DNA of 64,000 bases from Acanthosoma haemorrhoidale (GCA_930367205.1 OV884013.1:117204869-117268868), one strand, 5' to 3'. Positions 1 to 11,849 are shown, counted from the first letter of the stretch. Notes: generated by a model not told the origin, from the sequence alone. Made by a program: numbers and translations.

Positions 1-1044
1 AATTTTCCCAAGCAGCATCTTGCATCTTGCATCTAGCATCCTTCTAATTTTCGGATTGTAAATAGCGGTCTGGGTACTCGAAATTATTTATCGCTTTATG
101 CAATAGCATTTCGTCCAGAAAGGTTTAGACAAGTCTCTAAAGGTGAAGATCACCTTCTCGGAAATTTTCCTTCCGTGCGCAGTAGGCACTGATGATCCGC
201 ACTTAGTATGAAATAAGACCTTTCAGTAATGATTGAAAAAGAACGTTAATCATGAACTTTTATTTGAATAAACTATAAATATTGATGATGGACAGGCAGC
301 GCTCTGTCGAAAGCAACCTTGTTAGTGGTGATGATGCCGGGATGAGTAGCGGGACAAATGTCAAGGTTGGAGAAAAAAGAAAAACGATAATAACCGTAAA
401 TCACCATTTTACAATTACCATTATGCGTTCTGTCTGTTTGCATCAATCCGAATAACAAACATTCAATTATACCTATGCTAAGCCTTTTTCTTTTTTTTCA
501 CAAAGGACAGCCGTTTGCAAATGGAAAAGATTTTAATGAAGGGACTTACTTGCGAGCTCGGCTGTAAGAAAAGCTCTAGAGACTGTACAAACTAACCAAA
601 GAGGAACTGAGATTTTTTAAAAATAATTATAATTGTTAGTGGCCCAAAAACCACTGAAGTAAAAGTCAAGTACAAAATTATTACAATTCCAATATAGATA
701 TGGTTTAATTCAATTCAGAGCTGGTGATGAAGGGGTCAAAGATAAGAAAGGTAGTATGTTTTAAAATGTAAAATTATAATGCTAGAAATAGATAATAATA
801 TTCTTAAAAACATTTATAAAAAATAAATTGGTTAATGAAAAGAATGCGTTTTCTTCTTATGAAATTTCGTTTTCCCCATTATGTTCTAGAGATCAATTTG
901 TTTTTAATTTTATTCCACACTGTCTCATTATTATTTAATTTTGTATATATAGTTTATTTTTCTTAATATTAATTTTAGTGCAGAAGGTGTGATATGCCAA
1001 TCAGTACTGTCCTTTAGACACAAAGGAGCCTGCAAGTAGTTTAT
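1..1044. other. AT-rich unique sequence, no gene seen
   Basis: No frame above about 60 codons looks coding and no repeat family from elsewhere in the window recurs here. I see nothing functional that I can support. Confidence 0.5.
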
Positions 1045-1045
1045 A

Positions 1046-1163
1046 CATACGAGGGCGGTCTAAAAAGTTTCCGACCTAACAAAGCTTTTATTTCACTAGC
1101 TTTTATTTATTTTATTATCATCTTCATGTTGAGGTTGGAAACTTTTCAGACCGCCTGTGTATT
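1046..1163. mobile_element. Miniature mariner-type TIR element (MITE), about 118 bp
   Basis: The left end reads gagggcggtctaaaaagttt and the right end is its near-perfect reverse complement (aaacttttcagaccgcc), about 30 bp at each side. Only about 50 bp of AT-rich spacer separates them. The terminal sequence has the look of mariner inverted repeats and the flanks are TA-rich. There is no coding capacity, so it could only move with a transposase supplied in trans. The exact boundaries are uncertain by a few bases. Confidence 0.7.
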
Positions 1164-2431
1164 AGTCTCAATCTTTGATTTACCTTGCAAATATCAGGAA
1201 CGTTAAAAGAATTTTATCAATTCTATTATCTAATAATGTTTTACCCAAACATTCGTTCAGAATGAATATTTTTCTCAGAACTGTTTAAAAAACTATATTC
1301 AAATGAGACTACAAATTGCGACGTCCGAAACTACGTCATTAAAATCAATTGTCAATTCTGTTTACAGTTCAACTGGGAGAGTCACCCACACTCGTTTTAA
1401 ATTCAATAGGCCACTTCTGCAGAAGTCAAAATCTTCAAATGCATTGAGGCGAAGATTTATAAATACTTTCCGAATACCAATAGCAATAATAATATTAAGT
1501 TTTGAAATATTTTTTGAAGGAGACTGTAATTTTACTTCGTGCTAGATTAAATTGTATTAAATAGCATCTACCCTTTGAAAAGTACTTAAAAAATAATGAG
1601 CGACGTATTTATGAACAGTTTAAACGCAGTTAAATAAATATTCTTCTTTGAAGGAGAAGGAAGGTTTTTTTTTTTAATTTTAAGGAAAACTTTAAACAGA
1701 CAGTATTTTAGTGTATTGCAGAAATCATGGAAGAAATCTATCAATACAAACTTACATGAGAACCAATAAGTAAATTATCCCGCATAAAATGAAATGCAAC
1801 CATAGATTTTAATACTAATTAAAACTAATTAGTATTAAAATTAGTAATAAACGAGTTAATGTCAGAATCGCTGTATTGCATTTAGCAACATAAAATCCTC
1901 CACAAGTAAAATGGTTATAACTAATCCAAGGTATAATAATTATTTTTTGAAACCTTTTTTTACCTCGTCCATTCAAATAGCTGTCCGCATTCTTTTACGA
2001 GTTCGCGCGATCCCCGAGCAGATCCATTTCATTCTGTTCCCAAAGGAGTCGAGTGCCAAAGATCCGGGGTTCGAAAGGCTGTTAACCTCTCTACATAGCT
2101 GTTGAAAACATTGAAAGGTAAAATGTCTCATTTGTTTAACTCAGCCCATTCTCTGAAAATGCCCCAACAGTCCCTCATAGACAGACTCTTAGGAACTAGT
2201 CATTTAGTCATTCTATCAAACTTTTTATTGTATTTATTTACTGTATATATCCACATCTTCATTGGTCATTATCTTTTAATAATCTTCATTTGTCTGGGAC
2301 GTTACCTCTTTGGCTGTAACACTGTAATGAATTTTTTTGTACTGTCTTCTATATTTGTTCCATCTATAAATTTATTTTCTGTTGAGTTATTGCTATTTTA
2401 TTGTTGAGTGTTATTTTTTAATAATTGAGGA
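1164..2431. other. Unannotated AT-rich stretch with a slightly GC-richer patch
   Basis: Open frames of 64-101 codons around 1911-2407 are compositionally biased (Leu/Phe/Ile-rich) and recognisable as nothing. The patch at about 1985-2100 has higher GC. It directly precedes repeat RepM copy 1 and may be an older, unrecognisable part of the same element. Confidence 0.4.
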
Positions 2432-2591
2432 TCACATTTTATTTTACTTTGTCGTGCGAATTTTATTTATTTATAGGTTTTTTTAGTATTCGTAGGGGAT
2501 CCCAGAATAAAATTTCTTTTTCTATCCGTCTAAATAATAAATTACAGTTATCAATCATTACAGTCCACTACCTCCTACTGCAATTAAAACT
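2432..2591 (+). repeat. RepM copy 1 (dispersed repeat)
   Basis: About 160 bp that recurs in inverted orientation at 5911-6064 with high identity, including the stretches ttctttttctatccgtctaa and acagtccactacctcctact. It carries no protein-coding signal. It may be the 3' end of an unrecognised transposon. Confidence 0.75.
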
Positions 2592-2880
2592 GTTTAATTG
2601 CTTTATTACAGCCTATTTCAAATTCCTCACCAGACAAGACCATAAACCACCCCGGGCTATGAGATGTGAGCCTTGAGAAAAAACAAGAGCGGCCCTAATC
2701 CAATTTAGCCGCGGATGATGGGAGACACGGAAGACCACACACAAAGAGTCGAAGGGAGACCTTAATGCCCACTATTAATTAGTCCAGTTTAATTATTATT
2801 AATGGCTGAATATGGAAGCCGCGTGACCGGGCCACACACCGCTTTGCTCAGCACTATACGTGAGCAATATCTTCCGCGGA
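2592..2880. other. GC-richer unique stretch before the GA microsatellite
   Basis: Contains no recognisable gene. Composition is more balanced than the surroundings from about 2640 to 2880. The frames through it run into the microsatellite and are artefacts of the repeat. Confidence 0.4.
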
Positions 2881-2947
2881 GAGAGAGAGAGGGAGGGAGA
2901 GAGAGGGAGGGAGAGAGGGAGAGAGGGAGAGAGGGAGAGAGGGAGAG

Positions 2948-3030
<83 letters not shown>

Positions 3031-3038
3031 TAGGGAGA
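2881..3038. repeat. (GA)n / GAGG purine microsatellite, about 160 bp
   Basis: An almost uninterrupted GA dinucleotide tract with GGGA variants at the left. It creates spurious open frames of alternating Arg/Glu on the plus strand and Ser/Leu on the minus strand. Such tracts are possible binding sites for GAGA-type factors in insects, but length polymorphism is the only safe expectation. Confidence 0.95.
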
Positions 3039-3374
3039 GATGCACACTGAGAACAACATTTCCCCCGTACCATCAACATCATGTCTGAGAAGAGAAGTTA
3101 AAGCGATGTTCAAAAGAACATTTATTAATCGTCTATGTACAATTGAAAAGCACTACCTCATCAGATGTGCTTACAATGGTCGTTAGCTCATAGTTTAAAT
3201 ACATTTATTTATTTCCACAGATTCATTAGGTAAATGGTCTGTTACCTGAAGATCACATTAATCACAACTTCGTTGGAGTCTATGATCCTTCTTACGTGTG
3301 TAATAATATCATTCACGAACGTCTGGCTGAGTTAGGCATTAATTTTGTGTTGTTTTTTTTTATTTAAAAACTAT

Positions 3375-4011
3375 AGTATGATAAAATTCCAATCAATAAG
3401 TAATTGTGATAAATGTTCTCATTTACACTATTTACAAACAGCCCAGAGACCTCCTAAATCCACATGGTTGTCACCTCAGTCACATGCGAAAGAGGAAGTG
3501 GAGTCTAAAAGTCTCTCACATTCCTCCGTCAGCTGCGTCACCGGATACAAGACAGTGGAGGCTGACCAAGAGCGTGAGAGCCACATACGCTCAGGACATG
3601 ATTGGAGAAACCGGCCAATGCCAGGACTCCCATCAATGTTACATATTTATAGCAGGTCACGAGCCCACTGCCGTTGAGGTCTCCGAGGAGGATTATAGGG
3701 ATGAGTGGTGCAGTGCAATGACTGTGCTAGGGGATTAGGGTGGTTGGATAGGTTACTATGGAGTTCCATGAACTTGGAAGGGATGAGTTCGAGTATGCAA
3801 GGTATATTAAGGGTTTTTTTGCTGACGTAATAAGGGGCATTTACTATTGTTCTCAGGACTTTTGATTGAAACGATTGGATACGCTTGATGTTCGACTTTT
3901 TTGCTGTCCCCCATTGCTCTATTCCGTATGTCCAGATTGGCTTGAGTATAAATTTGTAGATTAGTAATTTATTTTCTATTGAGAGATGGGATGTCCTTCG
4001 AAGTAGTTTGT
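3375..4011 (-). mobile_element. LINE-A copy 1: Jockey-clade retrotransposon, 5'-truncated
   Basis: The minus strand carries the C-terminal part of a non-LTR reverse transcriptase. It includes LSIENKLLIYKFILKPIWTYG, then NIKRIQSFQSKVLRTIVNAP, and ends in RQWARDLL plus stop near 3647. About 270 bp of 3' UTR follows, down to an A-rich end near 3375. This tail is the thumb-side end of Jockey-clade enzymes (BS/X-element style). The RT core with the catalytic FADD box and the endonuclease are missing, so the copy is a dead 5'-truncated insertion. The upstream break near 4011 replaces the usual RFGQLYRLL stretch with unrelated sequence. The frame from the break to the stop is still open, which suggests a fairly recent insertion. 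Confidence 0.87.
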
Positions 4012-5251
4012 TATTTTCAATATATGTTACTATGTAAGAAATGTCCATAGTTTCTAATTAAACCATAAATGTTTATAGTGCGATTCTATAAAGTCAGAAG
4101 AACGCTGTTATCATTTATAAGACTTTACTTGGCCCTTTTATGAACTTCTTAGAGGAGATAAAACCTGCTTATAAGACTGCAGACTGAATCTAGCTCACAT
4201 AAACCGTATACAAGATCTTTAATATTTTGCACGTCATGAATTGAATAGATCTTTTCCTGAACGAATATTTCTCCATGTGAATGAATACTCGTGTTTAACG
4301 GTTTAGATTTTTCTTCAGGCGGAATTTTCCTCCGAAAATCGGAACTGAGAGAGAGAGAGAGAAAAATGATCTCATTGAGAGCTCCGTGAATACATCATCA
4401 ATGACAATGGAGGACAAATTTTCGCAGCGTCTGAAAAGTTCACACGGGAAAAGTGTTGGATCCTCTTTGTCTTGGGCTGTGTTGTATAGAAGCCCGTTAG
4501 GCTGGGTGTGTTGGGATCTTGGTCCTACACATACATAAACATGCGCCCAGCCCAGCAGTTCTTGGGCACAATGAGCTATTGACGCCGCACAGTCTCGACA
4601 TGGGGTTAGAGACGACCTTCCCAGGGCCTTCGTCGGATTTGCCACATTTTGACAATATTGTGTAACGTCTTAACTCTGCTGGATTAAGACGATATTGTCT
4701 TTGAGTTATAATACACATGGTGCAGCCTATTTTCGTAAAAGTGAGAGACAGCATTATCGTCAGGTTCTCTCCAGACACATTGAAATGGACGAGGTGTCGT
4801 TTGAAAAAAGAATTTCATATCATTAAAAGAGTTTGAGGGGGGAATGGGATTAGCTTTCAAAATAAAAGGGGTAAAAATTTGCCACTTTCCTCTAAACAAG
4901 TCATAAAATAATCTCAATTTGGCTTGAAATTAAAATAGCTACAATTGAAAATAGCAATAAATATAAGGATATTTTAAACAGTCTACTCTTGGTCACTTTA
5001 ATTAAAAGTTAATAAGTTACAAAGTTGATCTAAATTATTATTTGTTGTCTGAGATGCCAGAAAAACTTTCATCTTATAGAAAATTTTTTTTTTTTAAACT
5101 GACCCTTCCCATTTCTTGTCATTTTGAACAGTCCGCCAGATTTTGATCATCAAACTTTAAATTCCACTACAATGAATATTTGTCAAAAATTAACACTTCC
5201 TGTTCCCTAAGTAGACTCTTTAAATAAAAGTATTAATATTTTTACAGTTTT
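4012..5251. other. Unique sequence with a short GA run and a GC-richer island
   Basis: A (GA)9-like run lies at 4349-4370. From about 4380 to 4640 the GC content rises and minus-strand frames of 93-116 codons appear, but they share no recognisable domain and overlap one another. 4650-5250 is AT-rich with nothing visible. Confidence 0.4.
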
Positions 5252-5420
5252 ATTATGATAAAATTACAATCTCCCTTTTGGGCAATAAGTAATTGTGATT
5301 TCATTCATACCATATTTACAATTTTCATTCACTCGCTCATTCATACAGTATTTACAAACAGCCCAGAGACCTCCTAAATGTTCATGGTTGTCACCCCCCT
5401 CGCATGCGAAAAGCGGAGTT
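5252..5420 (-). mobile_element. LINE-A copy 2: 3' UTR fragment
   Basis: About 170 bp matching only the 3' end of LINE-A (reverse complement of the segment from the GCATGCGA box through the AATAAAG-type end). It contains no coding sequence. The break at about 5420 lies inside the 3' UTR, so this is a severely 5'-truncated insertion. Confidence 0.85.
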
Positions 5421-5910
5421 AAAATAAAATAAAAAGTGGTGTTTCCACGGAGTTATAGATAGCTCTTGAAGATGTAGTGCTGTAGGGGGCTATCCGAATT
5501 AGTAACAGTAAACTAAACTACTAACTATCAGAAGTTTCTTATTAGTTAAAATGCAATCAAAAACGTTTAGTATAGGTTATGATGGAAGGTCGTCACCATA
5601 GTTAGTAGATGGTGCTTTTACGTGATGGGCTGTCCTGAATTACGGTAAGAAAAATCTTAGAGTAAACCACACATTGAACCCGGGTCTCCGCAGTTATAAG
5701 TCAGACTCATTGCTACTGTGGTTGTCGGTCATATACAAAATGTTGAGAGGAATAAACAGGTTGAAAATATTATCTTACACATAGTACAGCCTATTTTACA
5801 GATAAGTAAAAACAAAAAAAAGATACTGATACTAAATAATTACTACTACATGTTGTAAATTGGTAGTTGGCCCTAGGAGGGCAGATTGTAGTTTTTATCA
5901 AGCCGTTTTA
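5421..5910. other. Unannotated AT-rich stretch
   Basis: No gene or repeat that I recognise. Confidence 0.4.
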
Positions 5911-6064
5911 ATTGCAGTAGGAGGTAGTGGACTGTAATGATTGATAACTATAAGTTATTATTTAGACGGATAGAAAAAGAAACTTTATTCTGAGATCAAG
6001 TCCCCTATGAATACTAAAAAAAAATAGTAATAAATAAAATTCACATGACAAAGTAAAATAAAGT
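5911..6064 (-). repeat. RepM copy 2
   Basis: Reverse-complement match to 2432-2591, starting near gttttaattgcagtaggagg. Both copies keep an AATAAA-like motif (cagaataaa) in the orientation of copy 1. Homology stops within a few bases of each end in both copies, so these limits may be real element ends. Confidence 0.75.
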
Positions 6065-6194
6065 ATAACCCTCAAATATGAACAAATTTACTAAAATCTC
6101 AAAAACATTTCACAAAGAGGCCATTTAAGATGCATAATTTTATTTTCCATAAATTTCCTTGAACAACTAGAATTACTAACCTGTTGTCTTTTAG

Positions 6195-6876
6195 GGTATG
6201 TAAGGAGTCTAAAATTTTAAGTAAGGATAGATCGCCAACAGGATCATTTTGTTGTAATATTTAGATGCTTTGCCTTAGATTTAAATTTGAAATTAGCGGG
6301 CATAAAAAGGCGGCAAATGAGTTGGGAAAAGGATGCTTAGAAAACAAGATGGCAAGGAGGTTGTTCTGCTGGTTATCCCCGGGAGACGGTGTGTTGGATG
6401 AAGAGTTGGAGTTTTGGAAGTTTGAAGATTCTTTTGTTTGTGTGGTGAATGACGAGAGTGAAATTGTGAAGCTTGAAGAAATTTTGTTGAGTGGTGATTG
6501 GATAAACAGGAGAAAGATTGCAGGTAGAAGGGTTATATTAAGAGAAGAAGTTTGAGGTGATAGCAGTAGATTTTACTGACCGCGTGGCAGTCACAGTGAA
6601 TGTGAAACGAGAATAAAAGGACTTAAAAGTTTATGAATCTGTAAATAATAGTAAAGGTAAATGAAATTTGTTAATAACATTGTAATTTATCACAGACTGC
6701 TTTATTAAAGAGTTAAAGAAAGTTTTGGTTATATCTAATCTAACCTCAGATATAGAACATAACAATTGGCGCCCGAAAAGTTAGAGAAGCTTATCTTGGT
6801 AAGGTTATTTGGTTTAGGTGGTGTTTACCTATTGGAACCCTACCCCCTCTTGAAGTTTAAAAGAACCTTACAGGTA
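6195..6876 (+). mobile_element. Element N copy 1: solo-LTR-like element with 4-bp target duplication
   Basis: The element runs from 6199 (TGTAAGG) to 6872 (CCTTACA). The ends are a perfect 7-bp inverted repeat, imperfectly extendable to about 24 bp. It is flanked by direct GGTA repeats (6195-6198 and 6873-6876). TG...CA ends with a 4-bp duplication fit a solo LTR of a Ty3/gypsy-type element, or alternatively a small TIR transposon. Inside, at 6767-6780, sits TGGCGCCCGAAAAG, which strongly resembles a tRNA-Lys-type primer-binding site and is preceded by ACATAACAAT. A 96-codon frame (6265-6552) is open here but broken in the second copy at 62556-63254. Which class it belongs to is unresolved. 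Confidence 0.75.
6265..6555 (+). CDS. 96-aa open frame inside element N, function unknown
   Basis: The frame starts with MLCLRFKFEI and ends LREEV. It lies wholly within element N copy 1. The central part is acidic and rich in Trp and Phe. I recognise no domain. The same region in the inverted copy near 62880-63170 contains indels that break the frame, so there is no sign that the protein is under constraint. It could be chance, or a relic of a longer element-encoded protein. Confidence 0.2.
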   Translation: MLCLRFKFEISGHKKAANELGKGCLENKMARRLFCWLSPGDGVLDEELEFWKFEDSFVCVVNDESEIVKLEEILLSGDWINRRKIAGRRVILREEV

Positions 6877-8360
6877 GTTTTTCAAATATAGATAGTAAAT
6901 AAATAATGAATACAATTGGAAAACCATTGATCATTATGTAATATGTGATTCTAGTTAAAGCGGATCATGAGCAAACTATTACCAGATGATGGATAGAGGA
7001 CGACGGAATGTGCAAGAACAATACGATATGAGTGGAAGTGATAGCTTACAGAACGCAGCTCCTCCGGCAGTGAGGGAGGGTCGATTTGACCCGTAGGCCG
7101 TCATTATCTCCTCCGCTCGGAGATGGGATAACACTTAAATTTCACCAAAAGGCAGAATTTGAGGGCGTGGATGTGCTTTGTGGGTCGTGACCGATGGAGG
7201 CTGGATCCGATCAGCTGGCACGCCGCACACACATTCGTTCCCCTCAGCAGTTTCCGGGCATTGCATGTTTTATTGATGTGCCCACTATATCGGAACGCCA
7301 TTCTCCACTTTTATCATCTCTCGTTTTGATTCCAATCACGTTTTTGCATGGAAAAAAACGACGAAAAACAACATTAAAAGTGCCCCCACAATTCCTATTC
7401 CGTGCACATTTATCCTTGTTTTTACATTGTAATAGTTGTAGATCCAGCTTCAGTGACCTTGCAATGTTTTTTTTTATTGCACTATATCTAATCTGTTTCT
7501 TAACAGAATTGAATATTGCAATTGTACGTACAGATGAAATAAAGGAAACTAATGGGAAAATGGTACGATTCCGGCTCCTAGTCACATTCTTAAATAGTTA
7601 TTTTTTTTAAAACGCACCCCTTTTCCACCAATAAAAGAAAATTGTATGTAGTTTAAAAACAAAAACAGAGCAAAAAAACAAATCCTCTCCAAGGAAATTA
7701 AATCTTTAATATTTTTTTGAAAAAGATATTGGCTTTAACATATCATGAACTGTTAGATAAAAATAGAAATGTCCTCCACTCCACTTGATTTTTTTGAGAG
7801 GGGATTATTTCCAGAAGAAATTGTGTAGTGTATTTTTTTTCTTTATTAAGCAAAATTAAAATCCATCCTGAGCGTTTTATAAACAATCATTACATCTCTA
7901 ATGCTTATTATTTTATTTTCATGCGGATAATTTTTGCAGGCGCGATTTTTTTATTTTTTCTGGCAATTGCGGCTATAAATACCATTATGGAGTCAGAAGT
8001 GTGAAACCACACGCAGGTGGGAACACGATGAAGAGAAAATAAATTAAAAAAATACCCCGATTCGGTTTACATGAGCAGCAGAGGATCTGGCAGAGAATCT
8101 ACACCCCGCTGTGCCCGGGCGTGATAGCCTGACCCTTCATCGGCCATGTAATCGGTATTTATCCAGAACCACTATGTATTCGACCCCCTACATAGATGAT
8201 ACATATGTAGTACATGGCCGGCGAGGGGATAAATCAATTAGTACATTAATGCCATTGATCTGTGGGAGCGGGGTGGCTCACACGCCCCCTTCGGCCCATT
8301 AATTCTCCATTCCCATCTGTGGAATCGGGTCTTAAATATTCTAATGAGTACGGCTCTTGT
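6877..8360. other. Unique stretch with two GC-richer islands
   Basis: Islands at about 7010-7260 and 7960-8340 have balanced composition and contain no recognisable exons. Two overlapping frames on opposite strands (7194-7610 and 7244-7585) look like chance. 7600-7950 is AT-rich with A and T homopolymers. The island at 8085-8340 has a near-palindromic arrangement around two ACATGGCC/GGCCATGT-like motifs and could be regulatory. Confidence 0.4.
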
Positions 8361-8366
8361 CTATAT

Positions 8367-8367
<1 letters not shown>

Positions 8368-8422
<55 letters not shown>
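8368..8422. repeat. (CA)n(TA)n compound microsatellite
   Basis: About nine CA units run directly into about seventeen TA units. It is a typical eukaryotic compound microsatellite with no coding role. Confidence 0.95.
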
Positions 8423-8428
<6 letters not shown>

Positions 8429-8620
8429 ATATTCGTCTTTATTCAATGTTCACTTAATGATGTTAACGCCCTATCAATAACAATTTGTTATAAAGATTGA
8501 TCTGCGTGTATTGTTCACGTGGGCACAATCGTACCTTTGCCATATACCTAAAGATTGTTCGTGTGAGATTACAAGTAACTATTTAAAATAAATAAGCACA
8601 TAGAATATTTTAGATTTGTA

Positions 8621-9490
8621 TGTTTATAAGGAAACATGATTATGCACTGATTTTCTTGCCTTTGTTTTTTTACATCCTTTTCCTAAATCAATGACGAAAA
8701 AAAAAAAAATGTGGTGTTATTGAATTCATGTTTTTCTTCGGGACGGGGGGTTGTTAAATTTAAGGGTTGATAAAAAAAAAACTGAATATTTCACTTGCAT
8801 GTTTGAAATGTGTTTTTATTAGGGTTCACTCTGTTTGTATAGGGAACTTTCCCATCCTATACGATAATTGTTATATTAATAAAAATGTTTTAAACTGGTA
8901 TTAGTTAGGTGTCTTATTAACTTAAAACCAAATTGTTATCGTGTGGTTTCTTTTTTCGATTATTTTTATAATTTTATGTTATATTTTTTCATTTATAGTT
9001 GTATATCACAATTACCCATCAGTAATTTTCTTTTAAATAAAGATCGCTTTTCATTATTTATATTTTTCATTATAAGGTCAATGTCTACGATACGTATTTC
9101 TGTCAGTTATGATCCTCGTTAGGAAGTGGTATGATTTTTTTAAAATGTTTATAAGGAAACATGATTATGTACTGATTTTTTGTCTGTTTTCCTTACATCC
9201 TTTTTTTATATCAATGACGCAAAAAAAAATAAAAATGTGATATTATTGAATTCACGTTTTTATCGGGGACTGGGGTTGTTAAATTTAAGGGTTGAAAAAA
9301 ATAACTGAATATTTAATCCATGTTTGAATTGGTTTTTTATTAGTGTTCATTCTGTATAGGGTATACTTTCCCATCCTTTTTTCATACATGGTTGTATTTC
9401 ACAATTACCCATAAGTAATTTTCTTTTAAATAAAGATATTTTTTCATTATTTAATCTTATTCTCGTTAGGCAGTGGTATGTTTTTTTATT
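8621..9490. repeat. Tandem duplication, period about 525 bp
   Basis: Unit 1 starts at 8621 with tgtttataaggaaacatgat and unit 2 at 9146 with the same words. The two agree along most of their length (GAATTCA[TC]GTTTTT, TTGTTAAATTTAAGGGTTG, ATCACAATTACCCAT). Unit 2 is shorter because of an internal deletion of about 130 bp. There is no coding content. A segmental tandem duplication is the simplest reading. Confidence 0.8.
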
Positions 9491-10140
9491 TTCAATTCCA
9501 ATTCCTTTCCCTGGAGCTCATCACGTACTATGACGTACTAATTTAATCCCAAGCCAGCTGACGAGTAATGCCCTGTTATCAATTTATTAACACCAGGCGT
9601 ACGAAATGAAAGGCCCAGTCGGCGAGCTGTTATTCCTCCGCAGGAGATTATAGCCATTGGGGTGAATCTATAATTTTCATTAGCCGAGTTAAGAGTGCGG
9701 CGTAGGTGAGTTAGGGCGAGGCCCGGGCTAAAGGCGCCCTATTAAGTAAGTGCGAGCCGGGTCGTGGCAGGCCCGAGGCAGGGAGTGCTTCGTGAGCCTC
9801 AGTCGGTAATTTATCCGTACGGTAATAACTCGAAATGGAAATGTCTCAATTCCTATATGTTTAGGAGTGCCATATATCACCAGGGCCGAGTGTAGTAAAG
9901 TTCATTTAATTCACACTTCGCCTGCCGCCCCGAAGCTACATATATCATCGGGACCTGTTTCAATTTACCGCGCCGGCGAGGAAACATAAACAATCCCATA
10001 GGAGAAGATGTTTCTAATCCTATCTTAAAAGGTGTCACAATAAGCTTGGCTCACAATAAGCCGTGTCTAACAGCACAGAGGCCAATAATAAGTCTTAACA
10101 GGAATTCTCCACAGGCAATTTTCAAGACGAATAAATTCTT
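9491..10140. other. GC-rich unique island, candidate regulatory or conserved noncoding DNA
   Basis: About 600 bp with clearly higher GC than the flanks, no repeat family and no frame of note. It contains homeodomain-like TAATTT/CATTAG words and a CAGCTG E-box. Nothing in the sequence proves function. Cross-species conservation would be needed. Confidence 0.35.
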
Positions 10141-11780
10141 CTCTTTACTTTTGATTTATTATTGTAAATACTTAAACCGATTCACACATGACAAATAATT
10201 TTTCGTAGATTGGTTGTGTCCGCTGTGTCAATTTCTATTTTTTAATATTTTTTATTAGTTATTTTGTAGTCTAGTTTAGTATTACTAGTTAATCTGGAAA
10301 TGCATTCGTTAGCTTATAATATCTGTGATTGTTAAACCAAACATTATACTACTAACCGGCTTTACTCATACTTATAATGTTTTTTTTAATGCACAACTTC
10401 CCTACGATTGAATGCATTAAGGTTGCAACACAAAATTTCAAAGATCAATTTTACAACTTTATACATTTACTTTTTTCGACAATATCACTTTGTGAGATAA
10501 TTTGTTTCTCTCTCAAATCTCACCGGCAAAACATAATTAAGCAAATAAAATATTTTTAAATATAATAATAATATTTTTGATCAAAAATACCGAGAAGTTT
10601 TTTTTACAATAATTAAAAAAGACTGACTTGTTAGAGCACTCGTCACCTCTAGATGTTCTCCATTCGCTTTATATATCATTATTTTCGTTAATATATATAT
10701 TCAAATATTAAAGAAAAAACAAAAACTCGATTTTAAATTGATTGGTGAAAAAATAATCTTTGTAATAATAACCAACTAATATTACATGGCCGATTTAATT
10801 AAGACTTTTGTGGTAACGGGTTCATTTATGATAATAGGGCGACTTTATTTGTTCAAACTATCAATGAAGACTCAACAAAATCACTGGATTCAAACCCAGT
10901 GCATCAGCTGTGGTTTTATTTTTTCATATAAAAAAAATAAATGATATCATTTATTTCCACATGCAATTAACCAATTAAATCGGTTTTTTTTTAATTATTG
11001 ATATGCAAGTTTTTTAGGATTTCTAATATTCTTATTTAATAGATTCTAAGTAATTGATCAGGGATTAGTTCAAAATTTTCAAGATATTTTTATAACTGAT
11101 CTTTCCTAATTTATTGTGGATTTTTATTTGTTAATATTTTGTCAACTATTAATCATGTATGTTCATTATTCTCTAATTAATGTAATGGAACAGAGCTCTG
11201 GCCTGGACATCGGTAAATCAGACCTGCTGATTGAATTGTCCTAAAGTAAATAAATAAGTATTATTATTTTAAAATTATCTAAAATCAAGTAAATAAGCTG
11301 ATTATTTTCTTATATAGGAATGTATGAAATTATTTCAAATATGTAATACGTAGATCCATAATACAGCTTACAATTATTTTACACGTGTGTGTTTAACCAA
11401 ATATTTTGAAGTAAACATATATGTTACGAATAATAATTAACATGAAAATTAAATATCATTACAAATTTAAACTTCAATATTTACGCAGTGAACGGTCAGT
11501 TTTCAGAAAGGATTCCGGGATTCCTGTTATGAGAAATTAAAATATATAATTGTTTGATCTGAAGTATTAAAAAACAGTATTACATTCATTTGTGCAAATT
11601 TATATCATAAATGAGAATACCACTATTGCAACATGACTGAGTACAAATGGTAATGCAATACATAAATATAGTGACCATTGGGTTAGGCACTTATTGAACT
11701 CGAACAGTGAAGGCATAGGAAACGCGAAGTTCTTTTTTAAAAACATAATTTTATTAAATCATCGCTAAAGAGTTTTGAAT
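10141..11780. other. AT-rich unique sequence
   Basis: A 60-codon frame at 10377-10559 is compositionally trivial. A short palindrome (TTTTTGATCAAAAA, 10573-10586) is present. I see no gene. Confidence 0.45.
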
Positions 11781-11849
11781 AATGCATAAAGCTGTGATGC
11801 ATAATAATGCATAAAGCTGTGATGCATAATAATGCATAAAGCTGTGATG
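11781..11849. repeat. 25-bp tandem repeat, about 2.8 copies
   Basis: The unit aatgcataaagctgtgatgc plus ataat starts at 11781, 11806 and 11831, with no mismatches before the array ends. This is a young minisatellite. Confidence 0.95.

Noticed and set aside
2060..2100. GGGGTTCGAAAGGC resembling a tRNA T-arm/B-box
   Set aside because: No matching acceptor stem, D-arm or anticodon arm can be placed upstream.
2789..3113. Long open frames on both strands through the GA tract (alternating Arg/Glu and Ser/Leu)
   Set aside because: Dinucleotide repeats lack stops by nature; there is no coding signal outside the microsatellite.
5670..5700. GAACCCGGGTCTCC resembling a tRNA B-box complement
   Set aside because: No cloverleaf can be drawn from the neighbouring sequence and no SINE copies recur.
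7194..7610. 138-codon plus frame with opposing 113-codon minus frame
   Set aside because: Late part is T-run encoded Phe/Leu; no domain, no initiation or splice support.
10573..10586. TTTTTGATCAAAAA palindrome as an operator-like site
   Set aside because: Short AT-rich palindromes are expected by chance in DNA of this composition.
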